DNA of 64,000 nt from Chitinophaga silvisoli (GCF_003412465.1 NZ_QTJV01000014.1:105317-169316), one strand, 5' to 3'. Positions 52,694 to 62,285 are shown, counted from the stretch's first letter. The notes: generated by a model not told the origin, from the sequence alone. Translations and numbers: made by a program.

Positions 52694-54683
52694 TGGTGTT
52701 CAGTTCAATATTAACTGTTGTTCCTACATTAGCTGCAGATATAATCTCTAAATGACCTTGTAGAAAAGTAATCCGGTTTTTCAGGTTGTCGAGTCCCATG
52801 CCTTTCTTCTTCGCCAGCAGAGCAGTATCAAATCCGATGCCGTCATCTTCAAGCGTTATAAAAAATGTATTTGCATTTTGGCTACACTGTAATATAATGT
52901 TATTGGCTTGCGCATGTTTAATGGCGTTTGAAATCAACTCCTGGATAATGCGATAGATACTTAACTGTACATTCAATGCCATATGCTGCTCAAGATTAAA
53001 CGGTTCAAATGAAATATGCAGCCCATCCCGCATATAAAACTCGCAGAGATCTTTTAGGGCAACCTCCAGTCCAAACTTTAAAAGCGTGTCGGGTACCATA
53101 TTCCTCGCAATACGACGCAATTCACTTATGGAGCTGTCCAGTTGTTTGATGATTCGGTGCAGGTCGCTGTCCTGCGATATGGCAGGCCGGGTATTGCTCC
53201 AGCTGGATAGGCCTATTTTAACACCGGCAAGCATGCCGCCGAGCCCGTCGTGTAAATCACGTGCTACCCGCTCACGTTCATGCTCTTCTCCTTCAAGCAT
53301 TGCCTTGGTAACTTTAATCTGCTGCTTTTGCCCCATTTCAATGAGCTGTTGTTGGAAGTTGATCTCTTTTTGCCTTGATAAATTCCGGTTGTTTCGGGAA
53401 GTTACAGCAACAAAACCCAATATCGTCAGCAGTAATAAGCAGCCTAATCCGAGCATCCAACGATATAAACGATCATTCCTGGCAGCTAAGGAAGCCTGTT
53501 TATTTTTTGCTTCCAATGCCGCAATTTTTTGCTGGTTCTGTGCACTCCTGTATTTGGTTTCCAGCTCACTGACTTTTACCTCGGTTTGACTGTTATGGAT
53601 ACTGTCAGATACATCTCTGTAGCGCGCAAGCCAGGTATAAGCCTCTTTATAATCGTGTAGCTTTTCGCTTATTTTGGCCAATTCGGCGAATATGGCTGCC
53701 TTGTCATTGCTATTGGCAGTTAGCGTACCTTCTTTAACAATATCCAGTAAAATTTGCTTTGCTTTCCCATAGGCTTTTTGGTGATCATAAACTTCATATT
53801 TACGAAACAGGAACTGCTGGTATAATTGTGTTTGGTGATACTTACCCGCCAGCGACATGCCTTTGTCTATACTGCTTAAGGCTTTGTCAAAAGCTTCAGT
53901 TGTAATGTAATAAAGCGCTTCGTTAGCATAGTATAATGGATAATTTATAGACTCAGGAAAAGGTGCAAGGAGGGCATGAGCCTTTTGCAACAACTTTTTA
54001 GCGGTATCTGTTTGGTGATCATAACAATGAATGCTGACACCGCTTAAATATGCAAATAGCAGGTTGGGCGAACGGGAGTTTTCTTTTTCCAATATATCGA
54101 TAGCCATCCGGCAGTACAAGCCCGCCTTTGTAAACTGGTAATTGTTCATTAGAATGGTAGATAGCTGAGTATAATAGTAGGCTACCATTACCGGGTTGTC
54201 TGCTTTTTCGGCGTTCGGAATGGCATTTTCAAGGGTGATTTTTGTTACAAAATCATAGCCTTTCGTGTCCTTATTCATAAGGGCATAATTAAACCATGCG
54301 GCTGCACGGTTACTATATGCCCTTTTTTCAGGAAATGCTGCCAGTGCCTCTGCCGCTTTTCGGAATGCCGCTGATGCCTTGTTTTTGTCACCGTTAAAAT
54401 AATACTGGCCCTCATAAAAAAGGACCAGGGCCTTATAATAAGGGTGCTTTGCCGCAAATTCTTTCCCCTTCTGGAGGTATGACCAGCTTTTTGAGGTGTC
54501 TTTCACCTTCCAGTATTCAACCAGTGAAAAACAAGCGGTGGCTTTTGCACTGTCAACACCACTATTCTTGATGATGTCTTGTAGGCTATCCACGAATTTT
54601 TTTTCATTAAGGGGAACCTGCTGCTGGGAAAATACCCCCAATAGGCTAAACTGGAGAAGAAGGAACAGGATTACGAATTTCAT
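52680..54683 (-). CDS. TPR sensor histidine kinase, NarX/HisKA_3 type
   Basis: A 667-residue kinase: signal peptide (about 1-19), periplasmic TPR repeats (about 40-380), a membrane segment near 405-425 (LGLGCLLLLTILGFVAV), a coiled linker, an HisKA_3 domain with His478 in RVARDLHDGLGGMLAG, and HATPase_c (about 570-662: DDGIGFD, GMGLDNLKNRI). It overlaps the response-regulator gene by 14 nt. The TPR periplasmic sensor suggests protein or peptide signal recognition. Confidence 0.93.
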   Translation of the reverse strand: MKFVILFLLLQFSLLGVFSQQQVPLNEKKFVDSLQDIIKNSGVDSAKATACFSLVEYWKVKDTSKSWSYLQKGKEFAAKHPYYKALVLFYEGQYYFNGDKNKASAAFRKAAEALAAFPEKRAYSNRAAAWFNYALMNKDTKGYDFVTKITLENAIPNAEKADNPVMVAYYYTQLSTILMNNYQFTKAGLYCRMAIDILEKENSRSPNLLFAYLSGVSIHCYDHQTDTAKKLLQKAHALLAPFPESINYPLYYANEALYYITTEAFDKALSSIDKGMSLAGKYHQTQLYQQFLFRKYEVYDHQKAYGKAKQILLDIVKEGTLTANSNDKAAIFAELAKISEKLHDYKEAYTWLARYRDVSDSIHNSQTEVKVSELETKYRSAQNQQKIAALEAKNKQASLAARNDRLYRWMLGLGCLLLLTILGFVAVTSRNNRNLSRQKEINFQQQLIEMGQKQQIKVTKAMLEGEEHERERVARDLHDGLGGMLAGVKIGLSSWSNTRPAISQDSDLHRIIKQLDSSISELRRIARNMVPDTLLKFGLEVALKDLCEFYMRDGLHISFEPFNLEQHMALNVQLSIYRIIQELISNAIKHAQANNIILQCSQNANTFFITLEDDGIGFDTALLAKKKGMGLDNLKNRITFLQGHLEIISAANVGTTVNIELNTNGNE

Positions 54684-54900
54684 TAATATATCAGTATTAT
54701 ACAGCTGCCAGGGACACCATGTCAGGAAGCGCTAATCACCAATAAAGATCGGCTAAATTTAGCATTGCTACTATATTCCTTGCCGTTATTCAAAAAATAC
54801 CAGAAAACCAGTAGAAAAAAAACGATAAATGTTGGTATTCCGGCAGGTGTGAACTTCTGATAACTTCGTTGTCCGATCCATTTCTAAAACTGATCTCGCT

Positions 54901-55437
54901 ATGAAAATATTTCTGGTGCCACTTTGTTTCCTGATTATTGTGTTTTGTATGAGCGCTTGTTCAAAAGATGACGGCGGAGGCAATTCTTCCTCCTCGGGCG
55001 ATTATTTCTTCAGGGCCACCGTCGGTGGCAGAAAAGTAGATTTCCATACTGTTAATTTTCAGGGAGGGGGGAATGATAACCGCTGGGAACACATTGTCGT
55101 TGGTGGGTATGAAGATTCTTACCCAAGCTCCGGTGGACCTGTGCCGCCATCTCTGGATTTTGAAATATGGAGAACTGGTGGCAATATTGTACCAGGTACC
55201 TATACTACACCAGCGGAGCCCAATATGATAGCACGCTATGCCGTGCAGCAGCCGGATGGAACTTTGCTTTATAACACCTCTTTCTCAGACGACGTTTTCA
55301 CTGTGAAAATCGAAGCCATCAGCAAGGAAGGTATTAAAGGTTCATTTTCGGGGACGGTGCGCAATATGGCGGGGCAAGCTATCAGCATAACAGACGGTTC
55401 TTTTAATCTTCCCTACCAGACTTTGATAAATCCATAG
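54901..55437 (+). CDS. Lipoprotein of unknown function
   Basis: A 178-residue protein with a signal peptide and lipobox MSAC (Cys20), then a Gly/Ser linker and a beta-rich domain (about 40-175), ending with an SFSGTVRNMAGQAISITDG-like strand pattern common in Bacteroidota lipoproteins of the DUF6252/DUF5025 type. No catalytic motif. It opens the plus-strand accessory gene stretch. Confidence 0.75.
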   Translation: MKIFLVPLCFLIIVFCMSACSKDDGGGNSSSSGDYFFRATVGGRKVDFHTVNFQGGGNDNRWEHIVVGGYEDSYPSSGGPVPPSLDFEIWRTGGNIVPGTYTTPAEPNMIARYAVQQPDGTLLYNTSFSDDVFTVKIEAISKEGIKGSFSGTVRNMAGQAISITDGSFNLPYQTLINP

Positions 55438-55440
55438 ACA

Positions 55441-55726
55441 ATGAAGAAAAAAATTGTAAAATGTCTTTTTTTGCGGCAGTAATGATCTTTGCGACAGCGG
55501 TGCCGTCTGTATTACAGGCTCAATACAAAGAGCCGGAGAAAAAGGATTCCCTGACTGGACTCATACTGCCTATTACAATGAATATACGGGTACAGGTTAT
55601 GACAGTTACGGAGGTCGAACGAACTATTACCAGGAGAAAAGATATCCTGTAGACCATATCGATAGAATAGAAGAATTTGTGGAAATAAAAGAGGATGGAA
55701 AAATAGTTAAGGTAAAATTGCATTAG
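55441..55726 (+). pseudogene. Frameshifted gene for a small secreted protein
   Basis: Three reading frames together spell one exported protein: ATG AAG AAA at 55441 (frame 1), the signal core SFFAAVMIFATAVPSVLQAQ (frame of 55461), and the mature part DWTHTAYYNEYTGTG to VKVKLH ending at 55726 (third frame). Both shifts fall in or next to A runs and each needs one base restored. This is either decay or homopolymer sequencing error. The domain is not recognised. Confidence 0.7.
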
Positions 55727-55750
55727 TCATTAGGTTCAAAAAATTATTTT

Positions 55751-56146
55751 ATGAAAAGAGTTATTGTTGTAATACTGCTTCTACTTACTACTTTTATGGC
55801 GAAAGCCGATCAGTTGGCCGCCCTAACGCTGGAGCAGGCGGAGAAAGCGGTAACTTACCTGAAGAAAGAGGCTGTTGTTGTGTTATGGTGCAGCTGTTGT
55901 AACGATGATTCGTTGCGCAGGGTTACAGTTAAGGAAGTATTTATGAAGGCCTCAATGGATGGAAAGTACTATTCCGTAGTGTTAAAAGGGCGTGATGAGA
56001 ACGGAAAAGAGATTGAAGAATACCTGGATCTGGCCTATGTATTCGTGAAAAGGAAGTCGAAAGGACACGCTCTGGGAAAATTGCTTAAATTCAAGTGTGA
56101 TCCTTGTGTGCCACCCTTTTATTGGGATGCACCTGCTGCCGGATGA
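55751..56146 (+). CDS. Small secreted Cys-rich protein
   Basis: A 131-residue protein with a signal peptide (about 1-19), then an unrecognised domain with Cys in WCSCC (about 47-50) and CDPC near 116. Four or five Cys allow two disulfides or a metal site. It follows the frameshifted small protein and may belong to the same lineage-specific group; function unknown. Confidence 0.65.
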   Translation: MKRVIVVILLLLTTFMAKADQLAALTLEQAEKAVTYLKKEAVVVLWCSCCNDDSLRRVTVKEVFMKASMDGKYYSVVLKGRDENGKEIEEYLDLAYVFVKRKSKGHALGKLLKFKCDPCVPPFYWDAPAAG

Positions 56147-56196
56147 CATCCATATTCGTAGGGTTTTATAGCGGCACAATCTTATAAATTGATTCA

Positions 56197-57288
56197 ATGA
56201 AGAAAATTTTAGTCCTATTTATCTTATGGATTTTTATTAGTCCAAATATCATTCAGGGTCAAAACCTGGAAACTGCTGTTGATGAACTAATCCTAAAGAG
56301 TTTTAATGATGAAAATGGTCCAGGTGGTGTATTTATGGTTGCACATCATGGATTACCAGTGTATCAAAAGGCTTTTGGAAAAGCGAACCTGGAACTTGGC
56401 GATAAGCTGGCGGTGGATAATGTATTCCAGCTCGGTTCCATGACAAAGCAGTTTACTGCTGTAGCAATACTGATGTTAGAGCAGCAAGGTAAGCTTAGCG
56501 TTGGGGATCCTCTTTCCAAATATATTCCGGATTATCCGAATGGGAGCAAAATAACCATTCACCATCTATTGACGCACACTTCCGGAATAAAGGATTTCAC
56601 AAAAATGAAATCCTTAGGGGATATCGCACAAAAAGAGATGACACCTAAAATGATGGTCAATTTCTTTAAGGACGAGCCAGTTGATTTTGCACCGGGAGAA
56701 AAATTTGACTATAATAATTCAGGTTACGTTTTGCTGGGTTACCTGATTGAACTTGTTTCCGGCGAAAAATACGAAGATTATATTGGGAAACACATTTTCG
56801 ACAAGGTTGGCATGACCCGGTCATGCTATGCGAGTGATCGGAAAGTTATTAAGGGTAGGGCCTACGGATACCATAAAAAAGAGTCAGGCTATGTAAATAA
56901 AACAGTAATTAATTTCAGTGTCCCATTTTCTTCCGGTTCTTTAATGTCAACTGTATCGGATATGCTAAAATGGCAAAATGCGCTGAATAAAAATCTATTA
57001 CTTGATAGCGCAGAAACGAAGAAAGCATTTAGCAGGTATAAACTCAATAATGGCGAAGAGTTTTCTTATGGTTATGGATGGCATATCAGGGATATCAACA
57101 AGGTGCCAACCCGGGAGCATGGTGGAAGCATATTTGGATTTAAGACAATGGCAGTATATATACCTGGTGAAGACATTTATGTAATAGGACTCAGCAATTG
57201 CGACTGCAATTCGCCCACAAAGGTAACCGGGGACATTGCGGCATTGGCCCTTTCATTCCTGAGTGGGGTAAAGAAGGATAATCATTAA
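56197..57288 (+). CDS. Exported serine hydrolase (beta-lactamase/penicillin-binding family)
   Basis: A 363-residue enzyme with signal peptide and an intact PF00144 active site: Ser-Met-Thr-Lys in QLGSMTKQFTAV, YNN in FDYNNSGYVLLG and HGGSIFGF. These support an active D,D-peptidase, esterase or related hydrolase. Its AT-richer sequence differs from most genes in the window. The intact motifs contrast with the degenerate paralogue at 20360-21679. Confidence 0.9.
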   Translation: MKKILVLFILWIFISPNIIQGQNLETAVDELILKSFNDENGPGGVFMVAHHGLPVYQKAFGKANLELGDKLAVDNVFQLGSMTKQFTAVAILMLEQQGKLSVGDPLSKYIPDYPNGSKITIHHLLTHTSGIKDFTKMKSLGDIAQKEMTPKMMVNFFKDEPVDFAPGEKFDYNNSGYVLLGYLIELVSGEKYEDYIGKHIFDKVGMTRSCYASDRKVIKGRAYGYHKKESGYVNKTVINFSVPFSSGSLMSTVSDMLKWQNALNKNLLLDSAETKKAFSRYKLNNGEEFSYGYGWHIRDINKVPTREHGGSIFGFKTMAVYIPGEDIYVIGLSNCDCNSPTKVTGDIAALALSFLSGVKKDNH

Positions 57289-57400
57289 TTTGCAATGGCA
57301 GAATGGGGTTTGGGAGTGAATAGATCAACTATCATAAATAATCATGTTATTTTTGTAATAATTTGAAAAGATTTATTTGATGTACTTATCTCAGTATAAC

Positions 57401-57880
57401 ATGACCAGGATTGGAGTGTGGGTTTGTTTTGTATTATTTCTGTTTACCACTTCTGCCTGTAATAACAATAATGACCGGAAAGAATACTCAGATCAAAAAA
57501 GTACCGGGGCTAAACACAAGTGGCACTGGGACAATGAGCACAGGCAGAATGAAGATGCGGGGTATGCCCAGGTTGTTAAAGTTGGCAATATGCTGTATAT
57601 TTCGGGTATACCCACAGAAGATCTTAGTCCCAAAGGTATAGATCAGGTCTACCGGGCACTGGGAAAATGCCTGATGGCAAATGGTGCATCCTTCGCAGAT
57701 GTGGTGAAAGAAACATTATATACTACTGATATCGAGACAATGAAAAAATACAATGACGTTAGGAAGAAGTTTTACAAAGGGGACTTTCCCGCTGCTACAT
57801 GGGTACAAATCAGCAGGCTATATGAACCCGATTGCAAGTTGGAAGTGGAACTGATTGCGCAGCTCACAGATGGTAAGTAA
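57401..57880 (+). CDS. RidA (YjgF/YER057c) family lipoprotein
   Basis: I start it at ATG 57401; upstream in-frame starts add eight residues. The first 20 residues are a lipoprotein signal (FLFTTSAC lipobox). Residues about 50-155 form a Rid domain, with NMLYISGIP, VKETLYTTDIE and the terminal VQISRLYEPDCKLEVELIAQ; the Arg in that segment aligns with the catalytic Arg of RidA. RidA normally acts on enamine/imine intermediates in the cytoplasm; a lipid-anchored copy outside the cytoplasm is unusual. Confidence 0.85.
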   Translation: MTRIGVWVCFVLFLFTTSACNNNNDRKEYSDQKSTGAKHKWHWDNEHRQNEDAGYAQVVKVGNMLYISGIPTEDLSPKGIDQVYRALGKCLMANGASFADVVKETLYTTDIETMKKYNDVRKKFYKGDFPAATWVQISRLYEPDCKLEVELIAQLTDGK

Positions 57881-58064
57881 AATATTGTCTTACTTATGCC
57901 TATACTATAATTGACCAATAAATAGAGATCTATTCGAATAGCTTTGTTGTTGCCGGGCTGGTTAAACTGCCTGATTTCTTAAAATAAGATTTGCATCATC
58001 CTCTACTGTAAGCCTACCTATGTCTTAGGCACAAAAGTTTTGCATCATCTGTTATTGATAAGCA

Positions 58065-58997
58065 ATGAAGAATGGTTTAACGGATATTCCAAAATATAAT
58101 TTAAAAAGCTTCAGGCATATTCATAGGCAAATTAGTGCCGGATCATCATTTGGGCATAACGTGCCGGATGCTTCTAAAATAATTGAAGGATTTGAAATTT
58201 ATTCCAGTGATGGGATGGTCCGATCGAAGGGTCCCTTAAAATCTGAATTTTACAGGCTTACCATTACTATTACCGGGTCGCTAAATATGCGTATAGGGCT
58301 TGATCAATTTGTTCATCGGCCGGGCACCCTCGCATTTACTTACCCTAACCAGACATTTTCTACGAGTGATTTTTCTGATGATGCATCGGGCTACTATTTG
58401 TTTTTTAACCCGGAATTTTTAAGTGATTTGATTCCATCCATAAAAATCCCGGATGAGTTTCCGTTCTACAATAATTCCGGTACACCTGTATTTCAAATTT
58501 CGATTGAAGAGCTGGAAAACTTTCTTCCGCTGGTCATGAGAATAAATGATGAATTGCAGGTTCAAAAGATCGGCCGTGATAAAGCAATTAAAATGTATGT
58601 GTATTTATTGCTGCTTGAGGCCAAAAGAAGCTATCTGCGCCAAAGCATTGGTAATGCTGAATCTTCTCGTCAAGACTCTTACAAATTAATTAGCCGTTTC
58701 AGGGAATTAGTTACTCAACATTATCTTCATAAAAGACTTGTGGATGATTATGCGAAAATATTAGGGGTCAGCTCCAATCACCTAAACAAAACAGTAAAAA
58801 AAAGTACTGGAAAGACCGCCTCGGAAATTATAAAAGAAATGATATTACAAGAGGCTAAATCACTCTTACTGTATACAAATAATTCCGTTTCTGAAATTGC
58901 TTATCGTTTGGATTTCCCCGATCCAGCCTCTTTCAATCGTTTTTTTAAAACTATTACAAACGAAACTCCCCTCGCCTATCGATCCAGGCATAATTAA
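58065..58997 (+). CDS. AraC-family transcriptional regulator
   Basis: A 310-residue regulator with an AraC-type ligand region (about 40-190) and a C-terminal double HTH (about 205-305: YAKILGVSSNHLNKTVKKST, then SEIAYRLDFPDPASFNRFFK). It is upstream of the epoxide-hydrolase-like gene on the same strand; a regulator of that gene is plausible. Confidence 0.93.
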   Translation: MKNGLTDIPKYNLKSFRHIHRQISAGSSFGHNVPDASKIIEGFEIYSSDGMVRSKGPLKSEFYRLTITITGSLNMRIGLDQFVHRPGTLAFTYPNQTFSTSDFSDDASGYYLFFNPEFLSDLIPSIKIPDEFPFYNNSGTPVFQISIEELENFLPLVMRINDELQVQKIGRDKAIKMYVYLLLLEAKRSYLRQSIGNAESSRQDSYKLISRFRELVTQHYLHKRLVDDYAKILGVSSNHLNKTVKKSTGKTASEIIKEMILQEAKSLLLYTNNSVSEIAYRLDFPDPASFNRFFKTITNETPLAYRSRHN

Positions 58998-59170
58998 GCC
59001 AATAAAAGGCATAATTACGCTAATGCTCCATCTTTGATTAATGACCAATTTTGCTATCGAATCCGGCAGCAATATTCTGGCATTTAATATCGCTGCCGAC
59101 TGTGCAAGGTGCGTTTCTTTAAAAACGGAAACAGTGGAACCAGCCTTGTTAACACATTAATCATCCTTTT

Positions 59171-60424
59171 ATGAAACGCAGGAACTTTGTAATAAATACT
59201 GCGCTAACTGCCCTGGGGTCCGCTTTGATCGGCCCTTTGGAGGTATTAGCAGGAAAAAGTACAAACATGAAAACAAATGATCAATTAAAGGACATGGAAC
59301 TTCCGGTAGGCATACGGGAGCGGTACATATCCGGAGTCAACGGGTTGACCGTGCATGTATTGGAAGCCGGTTTTGAAACACCCAAACGTCCTGTTATACT
59401 TCTGCTACATGGATTTCCGGAACTTGCCTACAGTTGGCGAAAGGTAATGCTGCCATTGGCCGCAGCGGGTTACCATGTGATCGCTCCTGATCTTCGGGGC
59501 TACGGCCGCACAACGGGATGGGACAATAGGTATGATGGAAATTTTGCCACTTTCAGAACACATGAGCTTTCCCGCGATGCTCTCGGTTTGGTGATGGCGA
59601 TGGGACATGATTCTGTTTACACGATCGTCGGACACGATGTTGGTGCGATTGTAGCAGCGTATTGTGCTCTCGTCAGACCGGACTTTTTTCGCTCAGTTGT
59701 TCTGCTAAGTTGTCCTTTTGGGGGAGTGCCACCTTTACCTTTTGGCATTGGAGAACAAACTGCACCAAATCAACAACAGAAGCAACCTGTACAAGATCCC
59801 CTGGCATCCTTACCAAGGCCCCGTAAGGATAGTACTACCTATTTCTCGTCACCTGGTGCCAATAGCGAGATGATGAACTGTAAGCAGGGCCTGCACGATT
59901 TCCTGCGGGCTTACTTTCACGTAAAGAGTGCCGACTGGAGCCAAAATAAGCCGTTTCCACTTAGCTCGGGCCTGGCAGAAGAACTTGCTAAGCAACCGGC
60001 TTATTATGTTTTGGACCTTGATAAAACAATGCCGGAAGTAGTAGCTCCCAATATGCCCTCGCCGAAGGAAATATCCGCTTGTAAATGGCTACCGGACAAG
60101 GAACTCGATGTCTATACACAGGAGCTTAATCGTACTGGCTTCCAGGGCGCTTTAAATTGGTACCGTTGCAATACCAACGGATTAAACAGGTCTGACCTCG
60201 AACTTTTTTCAGGTCATACTATAGATGTGCCTTCTTGTTTTATTTCAGGGATTGCAGATTGGGCAAGATTTCGCCCACCAGGCGCATTAGAAAATATGCA
60301 GCAAGGGGCCTGTACACAAATGCGTAGCTTTCATATCATCGAAGGTGCGGGTCACTGGGTGCAGCAAGAGCGGCCTGAATACCTCACTAAAGTTATAGTC
60401 GATTTTTTACAAAACGTAAAATAA
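59171..60424 (+). CDS. Exported alpha/beta hydrolase, epoxide-hydrolase-like
   Basis: A 417-residue protein with a Tat-like N-terminus (KRRNFVINTALTALGSAL). The core has HGFPE (oxyanion loop near 79), APDLRGYGRTTG and nucleophile motif GHDVGAIV with Asp, and the late His is in GAGHWVQQERPEY. The Asp nucleophile and HGFPE point to the epoxide hydrolase/haloalkane dehalogenase branch. A cap region separates the halves. The natural substrate is unknown. Confidence 0.88.
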   Translation: MKRRNFVINTALTALGSALIGPLEVLAGKSTNMKTNDQLKDMELPVGIRERYISGVNGLTVHVLEAGFETPKRPVILLLHGFPELAYSWRKVMLPLAAAGYHVIAPDLRGYGRTTGWDNRYDGNFATFRTHELSRDALGLVMAMGHDSVYTIVGHDVGAIVAAYCALVRPDFFRSVVLLSCPFGGVPPLPFGIGEQTAPNQQQKQPVQDPLASLPRPRKDSTTYFSSPGANSEMMNCKQGLHDFLRAYFHVKSADWSQNKPFPLSSGLAEELAKQPAYYVLDLDKTMPEVVAPNMPSPKEISACKWLPDKELDVYTQELNRTGFQGALNWYRCNTNGLNRSDLELFSGHTIDVPSCFISGIADWARFRPPGALENMQQGACTQMRSFHIIEGAGHWVQQERPEYLTKVIVDFLQNVK

Positions 60425-60452
60425 GAGCTTAGCGACTTAAAATAAATATTGA

Positions 60453-60517
60453 CCATCATGTTTGTCTTTAAATCTACATGTTCGACAGTCGTCTCAGATC
60501 ATCGACAAACATGATGG
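60453..60517. repeat. 14-bp perfect inverted repeat
   Basis: CCATCATGTTTGTC (60453-60466) and GACAAACATGATGG (60504-60517) are perfect inverted repeats with 37 nt between them, just downstream of the hydrolase gene. It may be a terminator-like hairpin or an operator; no T run follows. Confidence 0.6.
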
Positions 60518-60777
60518 ATAATTTCCTTTGCAAGTCGCTTATCTTTGAAATAAAGCCTCCTGATGCGAACAAACTATCACATTATCCGTGTTACCTAATG
60601 GCTATTTATTTGTTTTTATGCTTTAGTTATCTTCATAGTTGGCTCAGTAAAAAGGATAAACAAATGATCAGAGATCTTGAACGCAAGGAATGGAGGCCAT
60701 CCCTAAAGGCAGAAATGATTACGCTGGTTGTAAAGCTTTGGCCCCTTAGAGTAGCGGCTTTTTTATTCGCCTTGTAA
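60478..60777 (+). CDS. Small hypothetical protein, uncertain
   Basis: A 99-codon frame, start ATG 60478 within the loop of the inverted repeat, which makes that start doubtful; ATG 60511 or 60598 are alternatives. It contains one hydrophobic segment (MAIYLFLCFSYLHSWL) and a basic, helical-looking remainder. I recognise no family. Confidence 0.3.
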   Translation: MFDSRLRSSTNMMDNFLCKSLIFEIKPPDANKLSHYPCYLMAIYLFLCFSYLHSWLSKKDKQMIRDLERKEWRPSLKAEMITLVVKLWPLRVAAFLFAL

Positions 60778-60803
60778 TGTCCTGGAAAACCAGTTTACCC
60801 ATT

Positions 60804-61598
60804 CTATGTATCGCTGGCAGCAGGCCTGGGAAGTATGGCATCGAGAATCTTGTCCGACAACGTACCTGGCAGTCGTTTTAAAAGCATTAACATTTTCACT
60901 TCTCCCGCCGGCAGGATCAGAAACCTGGACCCCACAGCCTTAGTCAGGATTTTCCCGGCAACGTCAACGGCCTTCATAAGTTTGGCTGAACTTTGCTTTT
61001 TCATCCATCGCGGTGCCTCTTTTTCCGCCTCTTGAGCCATTGGAGAGTCGAAATCACCGGGACAAGCCACGTAAACGGAAATTTTTTTGCAAAGTAATTC
61101 ACGTCGCAGCGCTTCTCCAAAATTCACAATCCCTGCTTTTGACGCACAATAGGCCGCGTAGCCTGCTATGCCCGTTAACCCACCTCCTGAAGATACCATA
61201 AGAACCTTTGCTCCTGGTTTCAACAGCGGAAGCATAACATATGTCGGAAGAATAGTACCCCACAGATTAACATCAAGTTGTTGACGCAAATCGGCAGATT
61301 CCTCGTAGGAAGAAAAGAGTTTGCTTTTTACAATTCCGGCGTTGAGAACCAAATAATCTATTTTTGAGTAAAGTGTGCACAGCTCTTCGCGAACTGATAA
61401 AAGCCCCCTTTCGTCGAGCACGTCGATTGGAAAACCGTCTGCTTCGATGCCCTCTGTCCTGAGTTCATTAACTGCCAGCGAGAGTCGTTCCTGGTTTCTT
61501 GCAAGCAAATAAATTATATAACCTAAGTTACCGAGTCGGCGAGCCAGTTCAAGGCCCAGACCCGATGAACCACCTGTGACGAGTGCAACTTTTTTCAT
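60804..61598 (-). CDS. Short-chain dehydrogenase/reductase, KDSR-like candidate
   Basis: A 264-residue SDR. Motifs: TGGSSGLGLELARRL (NAD(P) loop), NAGIVKS, catalytic Ser in MVSSGGG, and YCASK (Tyr and Lys). The part after the active site reads CPGDFDSPMAQEAEKEAP, which together with a helical C-terminus recalls 3-ketodihydrosphingosine reductase; Bacteroidota make sphingolipids. This remains tentative because no serine palmitoyltransferase gene is in the window. It is 12 nt downstream of the SGNH hydrolase gene. Confidence 0.85.
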   Translation of the reverse strand: MKKVALVTGGSSGLGLELARRLGNLGYIIYLLARNQERLSLAVNELRTEGIEADGFPIDVLDERGLLSVREELCTLYSKIDYLVLNAGIVKSKLFSSYEESADLRQQLDVNLWGTILPTYVMLPLLKPGAKVLMVSSGGGLTGIAGYAAYCASKAGIVNFGEALRRELLCKKISVYVACPGDFDSPMAQEAEKEAPRWMKKQSSAKLMKAVDVAGKILTKAVGSRFLILPAGEVKMLMLLKRLPGTLSDKILDAILPRPAASDT

Positions 61599-61610
61599 TA
61601 TTCCGGATTT

Positions 61611-62285
61611 TTATACTAAATATTTTTTCATATTACCCAACACAATTTCATACCCTGCAGGAAGCATATGAGCGCCATCAAAGGTGAGCTCTCTCCGCAA
61701 ATTCCCCTCTGCGTTGGTTAAGCCAGCATTGACATCGATGAATTCGTAACCATATCTTTTTGCCAGTTGTTCAACTTTGAAATTTGCTGCTTCCAATAAC
61801 TCGTTCGAGCGGTGTGCATAAAACTGGTTATGTTCTTCCTTTTCCTCCCCGAAATTCTCTGTGGTATTGATCGGATAATACTTCATTACATAGACCACTG
61901 TGTCGGGCAGCTTTTCTTTGATCTGTCGTAGGATTTCATCGTAATTGGCCAGGAAGACACTTTCGGGAACATTAAAGCCGATGTCGTTCGAACCGATATT
62001 CATGAAAATTTTGCCCGGTAACAGGTCAAAGATTAACGTGTCCATATGGTTAAGCAGGTCGGCCGTTGTCGTGGCCCGCACACCGCGGTTATAAATGATT
62101 TTATCCAGGTTAAGATTCAGCTGCAGTTGATCAACCGGGAAAATCTCCATCGATGAGGAACCAACAAAAAGGATTTGCCCTTTTTTAGCTGTTTGATTTT
62201 CCGCCGCATATTTTTTCCGGATAGCATTTTGAAATTTTATGATATCCGGATGCAGATTCGTAAGCTCATTTTTTTTGTCTGACAT
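61611..62285 (-). CDS. SGNH/GDSL hydrolase
   Basis: A 224-residue cytoplasmic-looking esterase family protein. Blocks are complete: FVGSSSMEIF, NRGVRATTT, GSNDIGF and DGAHMLPAGYE. It lacks a signal peptide and is followed immediately by the SDR gene, so the two may modify the same lipid or acyl substrate. A remnant of an FAD monooxygenase lies just upstream. Confidence 0.9.
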   Translation of the reverse strand: MSDKKNELTNLHPDIIKFQNAIRKKYAAENQTAKKGQILFVGSSSMEIFPVDQLQLNLNLDKIIYNRGVRATTTADLLNHMDTLIFDLLPGKIFMNIGSNDIGFNVPESVFLANYDEILRQIKEKLPDTVVYVMKYYPINTTENFGEEKEEHNQFYAHRSNELLEAANFKVEQLAKRYGYEFIDVNAGLTNAEGNLRRELTFDGAHMLPAGYEIVLGNMKKYLV

